NCBI GenBank assembly: GCA_977006965.1
Contig: OZ345352.1
Coordinates: 3,286,001-3,350,000 of the forward strand
Reading direction: 5' to 3'
DNA length: 64,000 nt
Source of the DNA: Phymatolithon calcareum
Taxonomy: Eukaryota > Rhodophyta > Florideophyceae > Hapalidiales
Below, one piece after another: positions 32,013-42,679 of the stretch. The position numbers and the translations under genes were made by a program. How positions within the stretch are numbered: position 1 is the stretch's first letter; each line of letters begins with the position of its first letter. The notes below the pieces were generated by a model that searched no databases, was not told where the DNA came from, and was given only the letters and a program-made list of their open reading frames with translations.

Positions 32013-32526
32013 GATACTCCCAGGGGTAGTGCCAATTCCATTGCTCGACATTGCTGTTTGTCGCGCAATTAAACAATTCAATTGCTCACTACGGTTAGTC
32101 AGCAATTCGGATTGCAATTTGAATACTTCCCGCAATAGTCAAGTTAATTGTTTATTCATGCCTCTTCTCCTAGGTGTACGAAACTTTCGTCTTCTGCGAT
32201 AGCCTGTTCAACACGCTGGTTGACAACGCTTGACATAGCTTTCTTCACAGTTTGATCATCCCAATAAGAGCGGTTGATTGACGTGAATGGATATCTCGAG
32301 GCTGTTCGCGAAGGAGTTGCATTAGCTGCTGCACAACTTGTTTCGGCTTCGGTTTCGGAATAGGTAGTACCATGATTGGAAGAGCGAAAATTGTTTAGGT
32401 GTTGTCGACTGGGTCTGGTAGTGTGCTTTGGATAATGTACGACTTCACTTTTTATATTGACTCTTCTATCTGTCTTTTCGGAAACGGCACTCTAGACACC
32501 CATACCGTTATACTTGAACGGATGAA

Positions 32527-32612
32527 TGAATTCAACCATCCATGTGATCGTTCTGTTGTAGTGGTCTACGCAGACCATTACAATAGAACGAGCACATGGA
32601 TGGTTGAATTCA
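32527..32612. repeat. 41-bp-arm hairpin inside the hAT element
   Basis: The arms 32527-32567 and 32572-32612 are near-perfect inverted copies (TGAATTCAACCATCCATGTG pairs with its complement at the far end) around a 4-base loop. It lies in the left arm of the hAT element, outside the piggyBac-like insert. Confidence 0.9.
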
Positions 32613-32663
32613 GGAACGTTGTAACTGTATACAGTATGTAGAATTTTACGTACCTAACACTAG

Positions 32664-35248
32664 TGTCTAGTTTACTGAAATTTTTCCTCAATTGAGGGGC
32701 ACTTTTCCCTCAATTGAGGTAACGAAAATCATTTAATTTTTGCGCATGAAAGCTACTCACTATCGGGCACATCAAAAGCGTCAAGCTCATGGATGTCTTC
32801 CACATGCTTCGCGAAGAAATTCCTGCCAGTAGACGTGCCGCAAATGAATGTTGCGGCACCATCTAGCCTGTTACATGATGAGCACACCAGCGTTGTCTTA
32901 TTGACTTTGCAGACCCTGCAGTTCTTTTGCGAAGCAAAATTAGTCATCATACAATCCTCAGTCTTCCTTTTGTTTCTCGTGGGGGTTAAGTGGGTTCCAA
33001 CACCGCTCCCGGAGACAAAAGTACGTTCAGGAGTGGTTGAGCGGCGACGAGTATTACGAGAATCGAACGAGTTATCGATGAGTTGCTCGGACAGCACTTC
33101 ATAATACCTTCGTTGCGTCATGTTATCCTGATACTCTGCATGCGCACCGGAGAATAAAAGCGAGCTCTCAACCACACAAATCGCCAAAAGAGATGTGTTA
33201 ACCCGGAACGACCAGTCCAGGGTGTTGACTTTCTTCTCAAGATCCAAACTCTTTTGGCGGCACCGATTGTGCTTGTCGATTTGCGCACACGCAGAGTAGT
33301 ACGTCTCGCATACCTCGGGCTGGGGCACGGACAGCTCAACACGAGACGGTCCTTCTTCAAGCTGACGCCAACGCACACGATTGTGCGGTTTGCCTTCCAG
33401 TGTCGTAGAGGTAGTCGAAATAAAATAGCGGCGATCCCGGTCAACCCAAAGAGCAGCCATCATTAACGGCTCACCGTTCAAGGATTTTCGAACGAGAGAA
33501 ACACATTGACCTCTTTCTGAAATCTCAATTCTTGATAGGTAGTCCATGGGATACTTCTTCGTCGCCGTTTTGATGATTCCAACGAATTTTAGGCCCAAAC
33601 GAAGAAGCATCTCTGCAGATTCAACACTCGCAAAGTAAGAATCCGCGCAGACAATGCGCCTTGTGCCAGAGTATGCGGCAACAAGACGGCGTAAAACTGC
33701 TGTACTATGGGCCATTTCGCCTTCGAAATCCTTTTGCTTCTCGTCTTCTGCGGTTGTAACGAGCTCGAGATGCAGAATTATCCCACTTCTTCCACATGCA
33801 GAGTTCTGTATCTCGCAACCGTTCTCCGGCTTACGGTTAATCGCAATGTACTGAGGTAGTCCGACATCAAGCCAAAAGACCTCCGTTGCCACACCAGCGA
33901 GATATGGACTCATCAACGCAAATGAGGTCCGACGGCGACACATTGCGCTTTCGGTGCTCGTTTATGGCATCGAAAAAATCTTGAACGAGCGCCCAGCGGT
34001 ACTGCGCAGAAGACATGCTGCCTCTTTCACTAGGTTGTATGCTGAATGTAACGAACCGAAGGTATGCGGTGAACCTCTCTCTTGACATCCCAGTGTTTGA
34101 AAAACAAGGAGCCGGAATGTATTTGTTCTGCCTGGTAGTCTGCCATAGATCTGTCTTAGCGCCGAACTCAAATCTTGTCATGAGGACGAGGATTCCGAAA
34201 AACTTAATCAGCTCTGTGACCGTAGTCTCTTTTCGCCCGATTCGTTTCAGCTTCGCGGACGTCCATGCTGCTATTTTTCGAAGGTGACCTTGCGGAAACA
34301 TGGTCATAAAGCAATCATAGGGTGTGTGATGCCCAATACCACCATTTTCCGATATAAAATCTCCATGTGGAGTGCGAACTGTCCAGAAATGACGTGGAAT
34401 TCGTCCCCCAATCGGGAATAGAACTTGTCGCTCGTACCATGGCACCCCATGAGCAATAACGTTGGGTTCGCGGTCGGGTGTGATGACATCTACTTCCTCT
34501 TGCGACGCCTGGTCTCAAGAGCCTTGCATGGCGTAGGCGAGAGTGCCTGGTATAGGGCGTCCATAGCTTCTGAGGGTTGCATCGAAGCTTGTGTGCCGTT
34601 TTGGAGAGCTTGTGGTTGCGACTGGGGACAATAAACTGGCATTTGGCGAAGAAGATGGGACGACCACGAGTACTGTAAGCCGGATTTTGTGGTGCAGAGT
34701 TCTGCGTGCTGGGACTTGATACAAGCATTCGAGAGGACGGAGAACCTTCGTCAACCTTTCCTGCCTTGATGTTAACAATCTTGAGTGTCTTAATCTTAGT
34801 TTTCTCAGTCGGTTTCTGAACTAGGACCCATTTCACGCGAAGCGATGTGCTTGCGCGACCATTGATTTCATTCAATAGTACCTCCAGAACTGTGCCGTTC
34901 ACCTTTTTTGACTTTGAAAAGGCTCCATAGAGCCTGCAACACTCTGCGAGACTGGTCACTTATGTTGCCTTAGTGTGTACGGACGCGCCGACCACTCGGC
35001 GCGGGTCTTTTTCTCGTGACATGGCAGGTCCGCTTCTTCTAACTGAAAATTGTAATTTCGTTCCTACCGCCAAACAGCGCCCATTTAAGGCCGTAGTTTG
35101 GGTACTCCTCAGGCAGAACACAAGCCCGCCTTCCCAAAGTTGGCGCGAACTTTCTGTTTCGCATTCTTTCTACATACTTTTTTGAGCTTTCAAAAAGCCC
35201 CTCAATTGAGGGATTTATCCTCAATTGAGGTGGTTAGTAAACTAGACA
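32664..35248 (-). mobile_element. piggyBac-like element PB1, 2585 bp, in CTAG
   Basis: TIRs TGTCTAGTTTACT (32664-32676) and its exact complement (35236-35248) are each flanked outward by CTAG (32660-32663, 35249-35252). Subterminal palindromes CCTCAATTGAGG occur twice at each end (32686-32697, 32708-32719, 35200-35211, 35219-35230) and may be transposase-binding sites. It contains a nearly complete transposase gene. Confidence 0.88.
32753..34959 (-). pseudogene. piggyBac-type (DDE_Tnp_1_7) transposase, nearly complete, three lesions
   Basis: N-terminal MTSLAECCRLYGAFSKSKKV (from 34959) starts a domain shared with 40847-41197. The catalytic core has TELIKFFGILVLMTRFEFGA, then PSDLICVDESISRW (first Asp), RRIVCADSYFAS (second Asp) and SACAQIDKHNRCRQ (third Asp). 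The C-terminus has a zinc-binding pattern CRVCKVNKTTLVCSSC followed by FICGTSTGRN and a terminal Asp/Glu-rich tail. It is broken by a frameshift near 34590, a stop at about 34515 and a frameshift near 33885; the last 396 codons are intact. All three catalytic Asp residues survive, so decay is recent. Confidence 0.88.
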
Positions 35249-35580
35249 CTAGGGGAGCACGGCAACATTTTGGCCCGATAGTTATTTAGTTAATTTGGGC
35301 CAAAATGGTGCAGTGCTCCCCCGGTGAACGCTTATACTGGCCCGCGTTATATAATAAAATTAGATGCTACCGACAACCAATTATCACGTACTACGCATGA
35401 TACATTTGAAGTGATCGTTATTTCCTTCAACTCTGCTCTTGCTGAACTACACACTTTCGTACAACCTACCGACCAGCAATTCGAATTGCAATTCTTCATC
35501 AGAACCCAATTTGGGTCGAATTGCTATGAATTGCAATTAATTGCAATAGCAGTGGATTGCGCACGACCCCTGGATACTCC

Positions 35581-35934
35581 AAGATGTCATGAATTAAAAC
35601 GGGTACAGAAAATATTTTACGCTGGCTTTCTACTCAGGAGCCTGGTGGCAACTAATCTCGATTGTGATTAGTGTGGACTAGGCAAAGATTTACTTTCACG
35701 TACAAAATTCTGAGGTGCAGAAAATCCTAGGCATATCGTGTTGTATTCACCGCATGCCTCCGATGCTATACTGTTCAAAAGCTTGGACCTTGGGGCTTGG
35801 ATTCGACTGGAGCCCATTGCTAGTACAGTCCAGTGTGGCTTTATGTTTTCACATGTCAGTTAACAAGTTCTCTCTGTACTGCAAATAAAACTTCGTCGAC
35901 TCAGACAGTCCTCTTTTGAGTCGTAGACATGTTA
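35581..35934. other. No supported gene
   Basis: Flank between the hAT element and a LINE-A tail; nothing recognised. Confidence 0.4.
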
Positions 35935-36500
35935 AAACTGGAACTAGTTAAACGCCCTCAGAAACACTCATGAAGCTGCAACGGAGATGCGTTGCAGCTG
36001 CTACGCTATTTGTAACTTTTTTAATCTGCTCAAATTCATGCAATCCGAGGTTAACATAGTATCTCCTGCTGAAATAACCTTCCGCCTGAGCGAATAAGGG
36101 TGGAGGGAAAAGAATGCCGCACAACTGTCAGATTTTTTTACGAGGCTCAGAGTCGCAGCTCTATTGTGAAGAGTTGACCATTCCATGCCGTCGCAGAAGA
36201 CCAAGGTGAAGAACAAAACTGGTTGAGAGATTTTCGGTGGTATTAATCTCTTCTTGGGTCAGGTGATACATTCCGAGGTACTCCTCGAAAATGCTCATGA
36301 GGATTGCATCGACATCAACGAATTTGTGTTCGAGAATTGTTGTGCTCAATGGGGAGAGCCGACCGAATGCCCACTTTGCCGCTAAGTGGCCGTGTCGCGT
36401 TTAGGGCTTCGGATGATCGCCAGGGTGGAGCGGGGAAGATCGTATCGAATTTGTTTCTCTTTTCTGGACTCTAAGATGTCCCCTTCTATCCAATTTAGTG
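35935..36500 (-). mobile_element. LINE-A relative, old 3' fragment
   Basis: The plus strand shows the tail AACGCCCTCAGAAACACTCA at 35951-35970. The minus strand at 36360-36490 gives a degenerate GDILESRKEKQIRYDLPRS block, equivalent to KRKIPYDIPGS of the 47798 frame. Stops are frequent; no TSD was found. Confidence 0.7.
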
Positions 36501-36711
36501 AAAAGTAAATTGGGTCCTAGTTATTCCAGGCTTGTATTTGACAAATCGTTGAAATATAGGTTAGAAAGCAAAGGAGATAAGGCGAAGGGGAGGAGAAGCC
36601 CGTCCAGATTTGCGGTAAGCAATATCATTCATTTAGTAATCGGAGCATCGATATTCAAAAATCCCTTTTCACTAGAGGTCGGGCGACAAAAACGGTAAAC
36701 ATTAAGTTGAT

Positions 36712-37010
36712 TTGAACATTTTTTTAAACTCTTCTAGGAAAACGAAAACAAGAAACGATTCTAGCCCTCCGGGCAGTAGAGGCTCTTCGTCCCCCAAGCC
36801 GTTTCAATGCTCAATATGCGAAATGAGTTTCAAAGAACAGGGAAACCTGAAAAAGCAAATTGATGCCGTGCACGACAAGAAAAAGACCAAGCTTTGTGCT
36901 CCTCAGCTGAAAACCATGAATTTTGAGACCGTCTCAAAAATCGAATAGGGCATTCCCACAAACAGTGCGAGACAACATTGCAAACTGTGCACCCGGTGGC
37001 ATAATCAGTG
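36712..37010 (+). pseudogene. C2H2 zinc-finger remnant
   Basis: The frame contains KPFQCSICEMSFKEQGNLKK, then QIDAVHDKK. The Cys pair, Phe, Leu and final His match a C2H2 finger, but the first His is Gln. A stop follows at 36946-36948, and a shifted frame beyond it has CETTLQTVHP, reminiscent of a second finger. It appears to be a decayed fragment of a multi-finger DNA-binding protein. Confidence 0.5.
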
Positions 37011-39850
37011 CTAGATATTTGGAAATGAGTTGAAGTTCAGTCACAATATCAGAAAGCAAGCAAGCAGACCGCCATTCACTCCGTGCTAAATATTCTGACG
37101 GTGATCCAGAACATGAAGCTATCCCACGATGCGCGGCTCTGGATTAGATAACTGTTTGAAGTGACTGCTTTCGAGCAGCGGATGTTCGAATGATGACGGT
37201 GATCATTTTCGAACCAAGAGGACAAATCTTAGTTTCTCCTTGCCGTGTACTGAGCCGACATGTATGTTCAGGCTTCCTCAATCATCGCTTCACACATTGA
37301 GTATTGAAACGGCTTGCGGGATGAGCAGTCCCAAACGCTGGCAGCACAGGTTACTTTTCTCCTTGTCAACCGTTGAAATAAATGTCACATTTGGAGTTTC
37401 AACTTATACACTTCCGCAAAAGGTTGGAATAGCACAGTTAATCCATATAGCTGAGGATGGAAGCGTGAAGCCCAATATTATCGGTTGAGCTTGGTCCAAG
37501 GCCCTGGCAAGAATATTAACAGCCGAACAGAGAGCCGTCTCGAACGGTATCAGATGACCCGCAATGCACTTGCGTTTCATATGGCTCTTCCAGTCTTCAC
37601 TGCACTAGATTCATTGCATCCAATGGTAATCGTTATACTGTCACGTCACACTTTTTCTGGTTGGGATTCACTCTCCATGTTCCTCAGGAAGTGTCAGACA
37701 AGCTCGTTCTTGCAAGTTTTCTCACAAGCAAGGCACTCACCTTCAATCGTTTCTCCCTGCTCTCGTCCTTAGTGGACGAAGCACCAGCGTCCATGTAGAA
37801 TCTCCGCGTCGTAGATGTACAGGCCGGTTTTGTATCTCATGTTCTCTCCATACAGAACACACGCACCCAGCATTCTGCATTCCTCAAATCCACACACTTT
37901 AACAGCAGCAGAGTCCGCTAAAAACTGTCCATCGGTGCAAACCCAAGAAATCGCGAAGCTTTTTCATATAAATTAACATCTTTCAAAAGCTGCGTACTTG
38001 AGATATTCTGCTGTATCCTTTTTTTCCCCGTGTGAGGGTTCCAGCTTTTCGAATGTGTAAATTTAGTTCATATTGACAGTGGAAACCACAAGTTTTTCAC
38101 GGGCATTAACGGGAATAAGAATCTGGACAACACGAATCATTTCCATTTTGAACAGACCAGACCTAGAGCTAACTACACGGCGGCAAACAATTCTAAAAAT
38201 ACGTCAGAGGAGTTCTACTATTGTATGTTATGCTAAATCGTGCGAACTTTCTGATAGCTGCTCAGTGTCGATCATTTTTTACCTCTTGCAACTCTAATCA
38301 GGGATAAAAATCTATCGCATGTCTTGGCAAGTGAGAATACGTACTCAAGCTCTCATCTGGAGCAATGGCGGAGCAAGAGGGTACAATCCATTTTTCGCAG
38401 TAAAATATCTACATAATCAGCGGAATAAGTTGGGAAGGGTCGTGCTTCGCTCTACTTCTACCACAAACTGCAGTCTTAAACTAAGATGTATGGAGCCAGA
38501 AAAGGTTTATTCATATGTGCAAAAGGAAATGTCAACTTCACTTGACATGCTCGTCGTTCGTCCCAAACTTTCCAGATTTTTTACACTCTTCATTGCAGAC
38601 AGATTCATTGCGCATAAGCAGAAGTAAATCGGCCGAGCAAGTACCGCAGGTTTTTTCTCTGCCAGCCACGGAACGCCTGTTGCAACAGCGTAATTTTTCC
38701 GAGCATTCTCGTTCATGACGGACCGCAACGTTGAGGACGACATTTCCAGAAATGTAGAGCGTTGGAACAGTCTAATGTTCCAAGCACGGTGTGCCCTAAG
38801 GTGGACATTTCAAGTCGGATGCCTTTATCGTGGAAGCAAGGGGTCTAGTGGGATGAGATTAGATCGCGGAAGGAGATTCTTAGGAAGCGTGGCATGCTGG
38901 CTGACCAGACTCCCGGAATCGAGCGCAATGTTCCGTTATACTGGAAGATTCGCTTCTTGCAATGACAACCTGTGGCAGATTAGCCTGGTTTCGGCTGTTA
39001 TTCGCCTGCTTATGTCAGGCACGCGAAATTATAATCCGGACTAAAAGTGGGTCCTGCACTGGTACGCTGCAATCGAAGTCGAAGACTATGGAGTTTAATG
39101 ACTTGGCGATGAGAGTCATTCATCATTTCTAAGGAAGATGTGTGTAGGGGTACTAGCAATATTATTTTTAGATATTGGCAAAAACAGTGCAATAAGAAGT
39201 ACAATAACAATTCCGGCGATTGCCTGCAAAAACCATTACAATTAAAGATCTCAGCGCACTATGATAACCAATATCGAAAATCTACTTCGCGTTCACGCAA
39301 GGTCGTACTCCGTATCTTCTAGCAGAAGTTGATTATCATGATCGCTTCTTCTACTTGACATGGCAGTAGCTACCATGTTGTGAATCCAATACGTCAAAAA
39401 CGCTAGAGCCTCGAACAGTAGGGGCGTCATCGCCGTCTTGTTCTCAGTCAAAAGGTACTTTGTAATTGACAAAAGTCATTCCAACTCGGCTGCAGAACCT
39501 AAAAATAAAGTCGCAGTTATCATATGTCTGAACATGCTCCTCGCGTTTGCGCTTCTTTTGCAATACGATCTCCGCCACCAAAGTGTTGCGCTCCGCGAGA
39601 TAGAATTATTTACACCAGCACCACTTGCTGAAGTCATCCTCAACTTTACGCAAGCGCACATTTTGCTGTATCTTCACCGCTCCAGACTCGAACGCTGAAC
39701 CCGGAGAAGTCAGAGAGTCAATTGAAATATAGCCGTCACCAAGCTTGCATCGATAAAATGGTGACGACGTGTTGCTATAGTTCACAGCAACCCTTTCAAG
39801 ATAAATGGCCTCGCAAAGGTCAGACTCTCCAAAGAGGACAGCGCCTGGAC
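37011..39850. other. No supported gene
   Basis: There are scattered frames of 60-110 codons on both strands (the longest is 38715-39044 plus, 109 codons, unrecognised). I saw no tails, TIRs or TSD pairs. Confidence 0.35.
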
Positions 39851-39861
39851 TAAGCAAGCAC

Positions 39862-40137
39862 TCGACGAGCTCCGAACCATGTTTCAAGCTGTGGACAAGT
39901 AAGGACTGCGCGCAACCTGAAATCACAGCATGCCACAGGACAGGGGAGTAATTTCCCCCCTCGAGGTCCCGAAGGAGACCAGAGGTGGGTTTTTGCACCC
40001 CATTGAATCGTGTTACACCAGCAAGAAAAGAAACTCTTTCATAGACAGAATCCACCCAAAACCTTTGGGCACTAGGAAAGTTGCCCCAAGCGACAGCAGA
40101 TGCGTTGGTAAATTTTAAATAAAAATCTACCCTTCTT
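39862..40137 (+). mobile_element. R1 copy, about 276 bp
   Basis: In the plus orientation it runs from GAGCTCCGAACCATGTTTC through CACAGGACAGGGGAGTAATT to the R1 3' block (AGCAGATGCGTTGGTAAATT, TTAAATAAAAATCTACCC). It is collinear with the complement of 25942-26219. Immediately upstream, 39830-39900 reads WTKQALDELRTMFQAVDK and a stop, which resembles the acidic C-terminal helix of LINE ORF2. That suggests R1 is the 3' end of another LINE. No TSD was found. Confidence 0.72.
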
Positions 40138-40486
40138 ATGCTTCAACCTTTCGATGACCAGACGGCAGTCTAACAAGGTAGCACCCTCAGAACTGAGACG
40201 GTAGAGACAGTGCATGTGTCCTGCGGACAGTGTCCGCTCCGCACAGTCAGACTTTGCAATAAAGTTGCGTATTGCAATAAAGTGGGTTCCTGCAATACAT
40301 AACACAATATGGTGCGTTCCTTGCAATACCGGTCCAATAACAACAACTGTTTAGAGACTATAATGACGAAACAAATAATTTTGAGTTACGATCTTAGAGA
40401 ATGTGATAGTAGTACACGGGCATAATGTGCATTACTCAGGTCTTGATTTTAACGCCAAAGTCAATGAACTACTGAAGTAGAAGACC
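40138..40486. other. No supported gene
   Basis: Short stretch with two GCAATAAAGT motifs (about 40257-40280); nothing else. Confidence 0.4.
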
Positions 40487-40641
40487 ATTGAATTTCGAGG
40501 TAATTCGCTAAATGGCTACCAGAAGAGGTAAAAGTACGCTAAATGGCCACGCAATCTAAAACTACTACTCATCCGGTACGTGGCGCTGACAGTTGCGTTT
40601 TATGAAGGGAAAAATGGAAGTAACACTGCTACTTTCCCTCC

Positions 40642-42229
40642 TGCCTATTTTACTGACCACCTCAATTGAGGGGGACTTCCAACTTTCCGAAAAGAAAAGA
40701 AGATATTGGGCAAACAGCCTTCGGCGCCACGCCTATAAAGCCCGCCCTTTCTTTGAATCTGGCGTGTATGACGTTATCCTATTTAAGCGAGATAGCGTCC
40801 GCAGAAAGCACGAGTTGAACGTCCGTCAGAGTGAAATCAGCTCACTATGAGTTCACCAAAAGATGACAGCCGGTGCGTCGGTGCTCAAGTTAATGCAAAA
40901 GAAACTGCGGTAACAAGTCTTTCTCAGTGCTCTCGTCTTTACGGCTCATTGGCAAAGTCTAAATTGGTCAATGGGACCATTTTGGATGTCGTAATCGAAC
41001 AAATGAGGGGTAGGCGGAGCATATCGCTTCGCGTCAAGTGGATTTTAGTTCATCAAGCATCGCTGCAAATCGAAGTTAAAGCAGTCAAAATTACTAAAGT
41101 CAAGCCTGTAAACGCTCCTGTGATCATTGCCGTACCTCGCAATGTCGGACCAGCACGTAGAGACCAGCAAAATGGTGCGGTCCCAAAGAAGACATAGTGG
41201 CTTACAGTTGATCGCCGAGGAAACTCTCTGCTCTGAAGACCGTGTCGGGCATTGTAATGCTTCTAAGACTTCTAATCACTCTGAAATACCGTTTCCGTGG
41301 TCTCTGAAATATGCCTAACAAGGATCTTTGGACCAAGCATCCCAAAAAAGAGAAGACATCGTACCTCCCAGGCGTTCCCTGGATGCAGACACTCATGACG
41401 TCGAGGAAAACGTGTTTCTATGGTGAGTAAGGACATGAACGGATCTCTTTCCATTATGTCACTTATGTCGCTGGACCGTACTCGACGATACTTTATCTCG
41501 ACGGCATTAACTACTTTGGAAGGCAGCCCCTACCAGCGTAATCGCTGGTGCCAACTGGACGACGGCCACGCTCGTGTCGAACTCTCCGTTCCTCACCCCA
41601 GGTTTGTGAAATTTACTATTCCACATGCGCACGAATCGACCAGCACAACCGCTGTCGTCAAGAAGGCTTGAACCGGGAGAAAAAGTCCGAACTCAAGATT
41701 GGTCGCTTCGAACTAATACCTCTCTTTCGGCGATTTGCACCGACGATAGCTGATTGTTCTACTCTGGAGTTCATCCGGAGGGAATGCAGTGCATGATCCA
41801 GCGCACCTTTTACGAGCCGTTGGCGGTGGAACTGATCGAAATTAAGTATGATGTATATGGCACTCGACGTCGTTCTTCGACCCCGGGGAGGTCTTTCGCT
41901 TCCGGTAGCGCTGTAGGCACTCATCTAACACCTACGAAGCGCAAACGGAGGACTGCAGATGAACTGTTTACGTCGTATACATTGCAGAATAATTGCAGTG
42001 CATGTAAGACAAAGAAGACTACTCTGGTTTTTTCCGCTAGTAATCGACTTGACGGGGTTCAGATTTAAATCTGTACCTCAATCACGGAGAGAGATTGCTT
42101 CACAAGGCATTTTGAAAGTGTTCACGAGTTTGACGTCTTCGAAGAGTCCAAGTAGGAACAATTTTTTATTAAAAAATGTCTTGAAAAAAGTGTTCCCTCA
42201 ATTGGGGGAAAATTCCAGTACAATAGACA
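40642..42229 (+). mobile_element. piggyBac-like element PB2, 1588 bp, decayed
   Basis: TIRs TGCCTATTTTACT (40642-40654) and, complemented, TGTCTATTGTACT (42217-42229). The outer four bases are CTCC and GTAG, consistent with a mutated CTAG duplication when compared with the empty site in M2. The subterminal CCTCAATTGAGG palindrome is kept at 40660-40671. Confidence 0.78.
40847..42068 (+). pseudogene. piggyBac-type transposase relic with internal deletion
   Basis: 40847-41197 holds the N-terminal domain (SRLYGSLAKSKLVNGTILDV, SISLRVKWILVHQ), homologous to the PB1 start. After broken sequence, 41460-41670 has DRTRRYFISTALTTLEGSPY and 41600-41680 has CARIDQHNRCRQEG (third Asp). 41754-42068 has GTRRRSSTPGRSFASGSAVG and the Cys tail NNCSACKTKKTTLVFSASNR, in which the second Cys pair is lost. 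The first and second Asp blocks are missing. Confidence 0.82.
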
Positions 42230-42675
42230 GTAGATCCAAGTTTTGTTCTTATACTCTAACTCACCTGACAAGCTCAACTCGCAACGTTTCCGCACTGATC
42301 GCTCTGAAACCTGGACAAGAAGGAGCTCGTACTAGATTTGGGATACTACGCAAGAGCACCAGCGCCCATGCAGGCAAGTGGTCGCTGCGCTTTTGTGCGC
42401 TGCTAGGCTCAGCATCGGGTCGCGTTAGACCCATGGAACAAGCACAGGCTCGGGGACGTATGAATGTTGAGAGCGTGGTCCAAGCAACACGAGGGCAGCA
42501 TCACGCGTGTTGGAGTCCCTGGTGACCAGAAAATACAAGATGATTTAGTGCCCATTGTCATGGCCGGCCGCAAGCTCTACTTGCTGTCCGAAGTGAGGGC
42601 AGGTCACTGCTCCTCGTGTTGACACATCGACCACGTTTCACAGACATTCGGCAGGCCCAATATCGACAAACTTGT
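42230..42675 (+). pseudogene. Mutator-like transposase relic in M3
   Basis: DNA at 42240-42310 aligns with the start region of M1 and M2. At 42480-42670 it aligns with the Lys/Arg patch and knuckle region (GGTCACTGCTCCTCGTGTTG encodes the HCSSC start, then a stop). PB3 interrupts the end of the relic just past the GRPNIDKLV codons. Confidence 0.65.
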
Positions 42676-42679
42676 CTAG

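Larger units (their letters stand above)
32021..35572. mobile_element. hAT-type element, 3552 bp including a nested piggyBac-like element
   Basis: Perfect 8-bp TSDs GATACTCC at 32013-32020 and 35573-35580. The termini are CAGGGGTAGTGCCAATTCC on the left and, complemented, CAGGGGTCGTGCGCAATCC on the right, typical hAT ends. Subterminal CAATT/GCAATT motifs are abundant at both ends (32060-32150, 35470-35550). Without the nested element only about 0.95 kb remains and no hAT transposase is visible, so it is non-autonomous. Confidence 0.92.

Noticed and set aside
35236-35252. TTAA target site for PB1, as expected of piggyBac
   Set aside because: No TTAA abuts either TIR; CTAG is present on both sides instead.
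39606-40055. A 149-codon minus-strand protein sharing a segment with frames at 5658 and 25942
   Set aside because: The shared part is the antisense of the R1 retroposon 3' region. The apparent conservation comes from repeat identity, not from a protein.
40257-40326. Polyadenylation signal or retroposon tail at the GCAATAAAGT repeats
   Set aside because: No TSD, no upstream element and no microsatellite tail.
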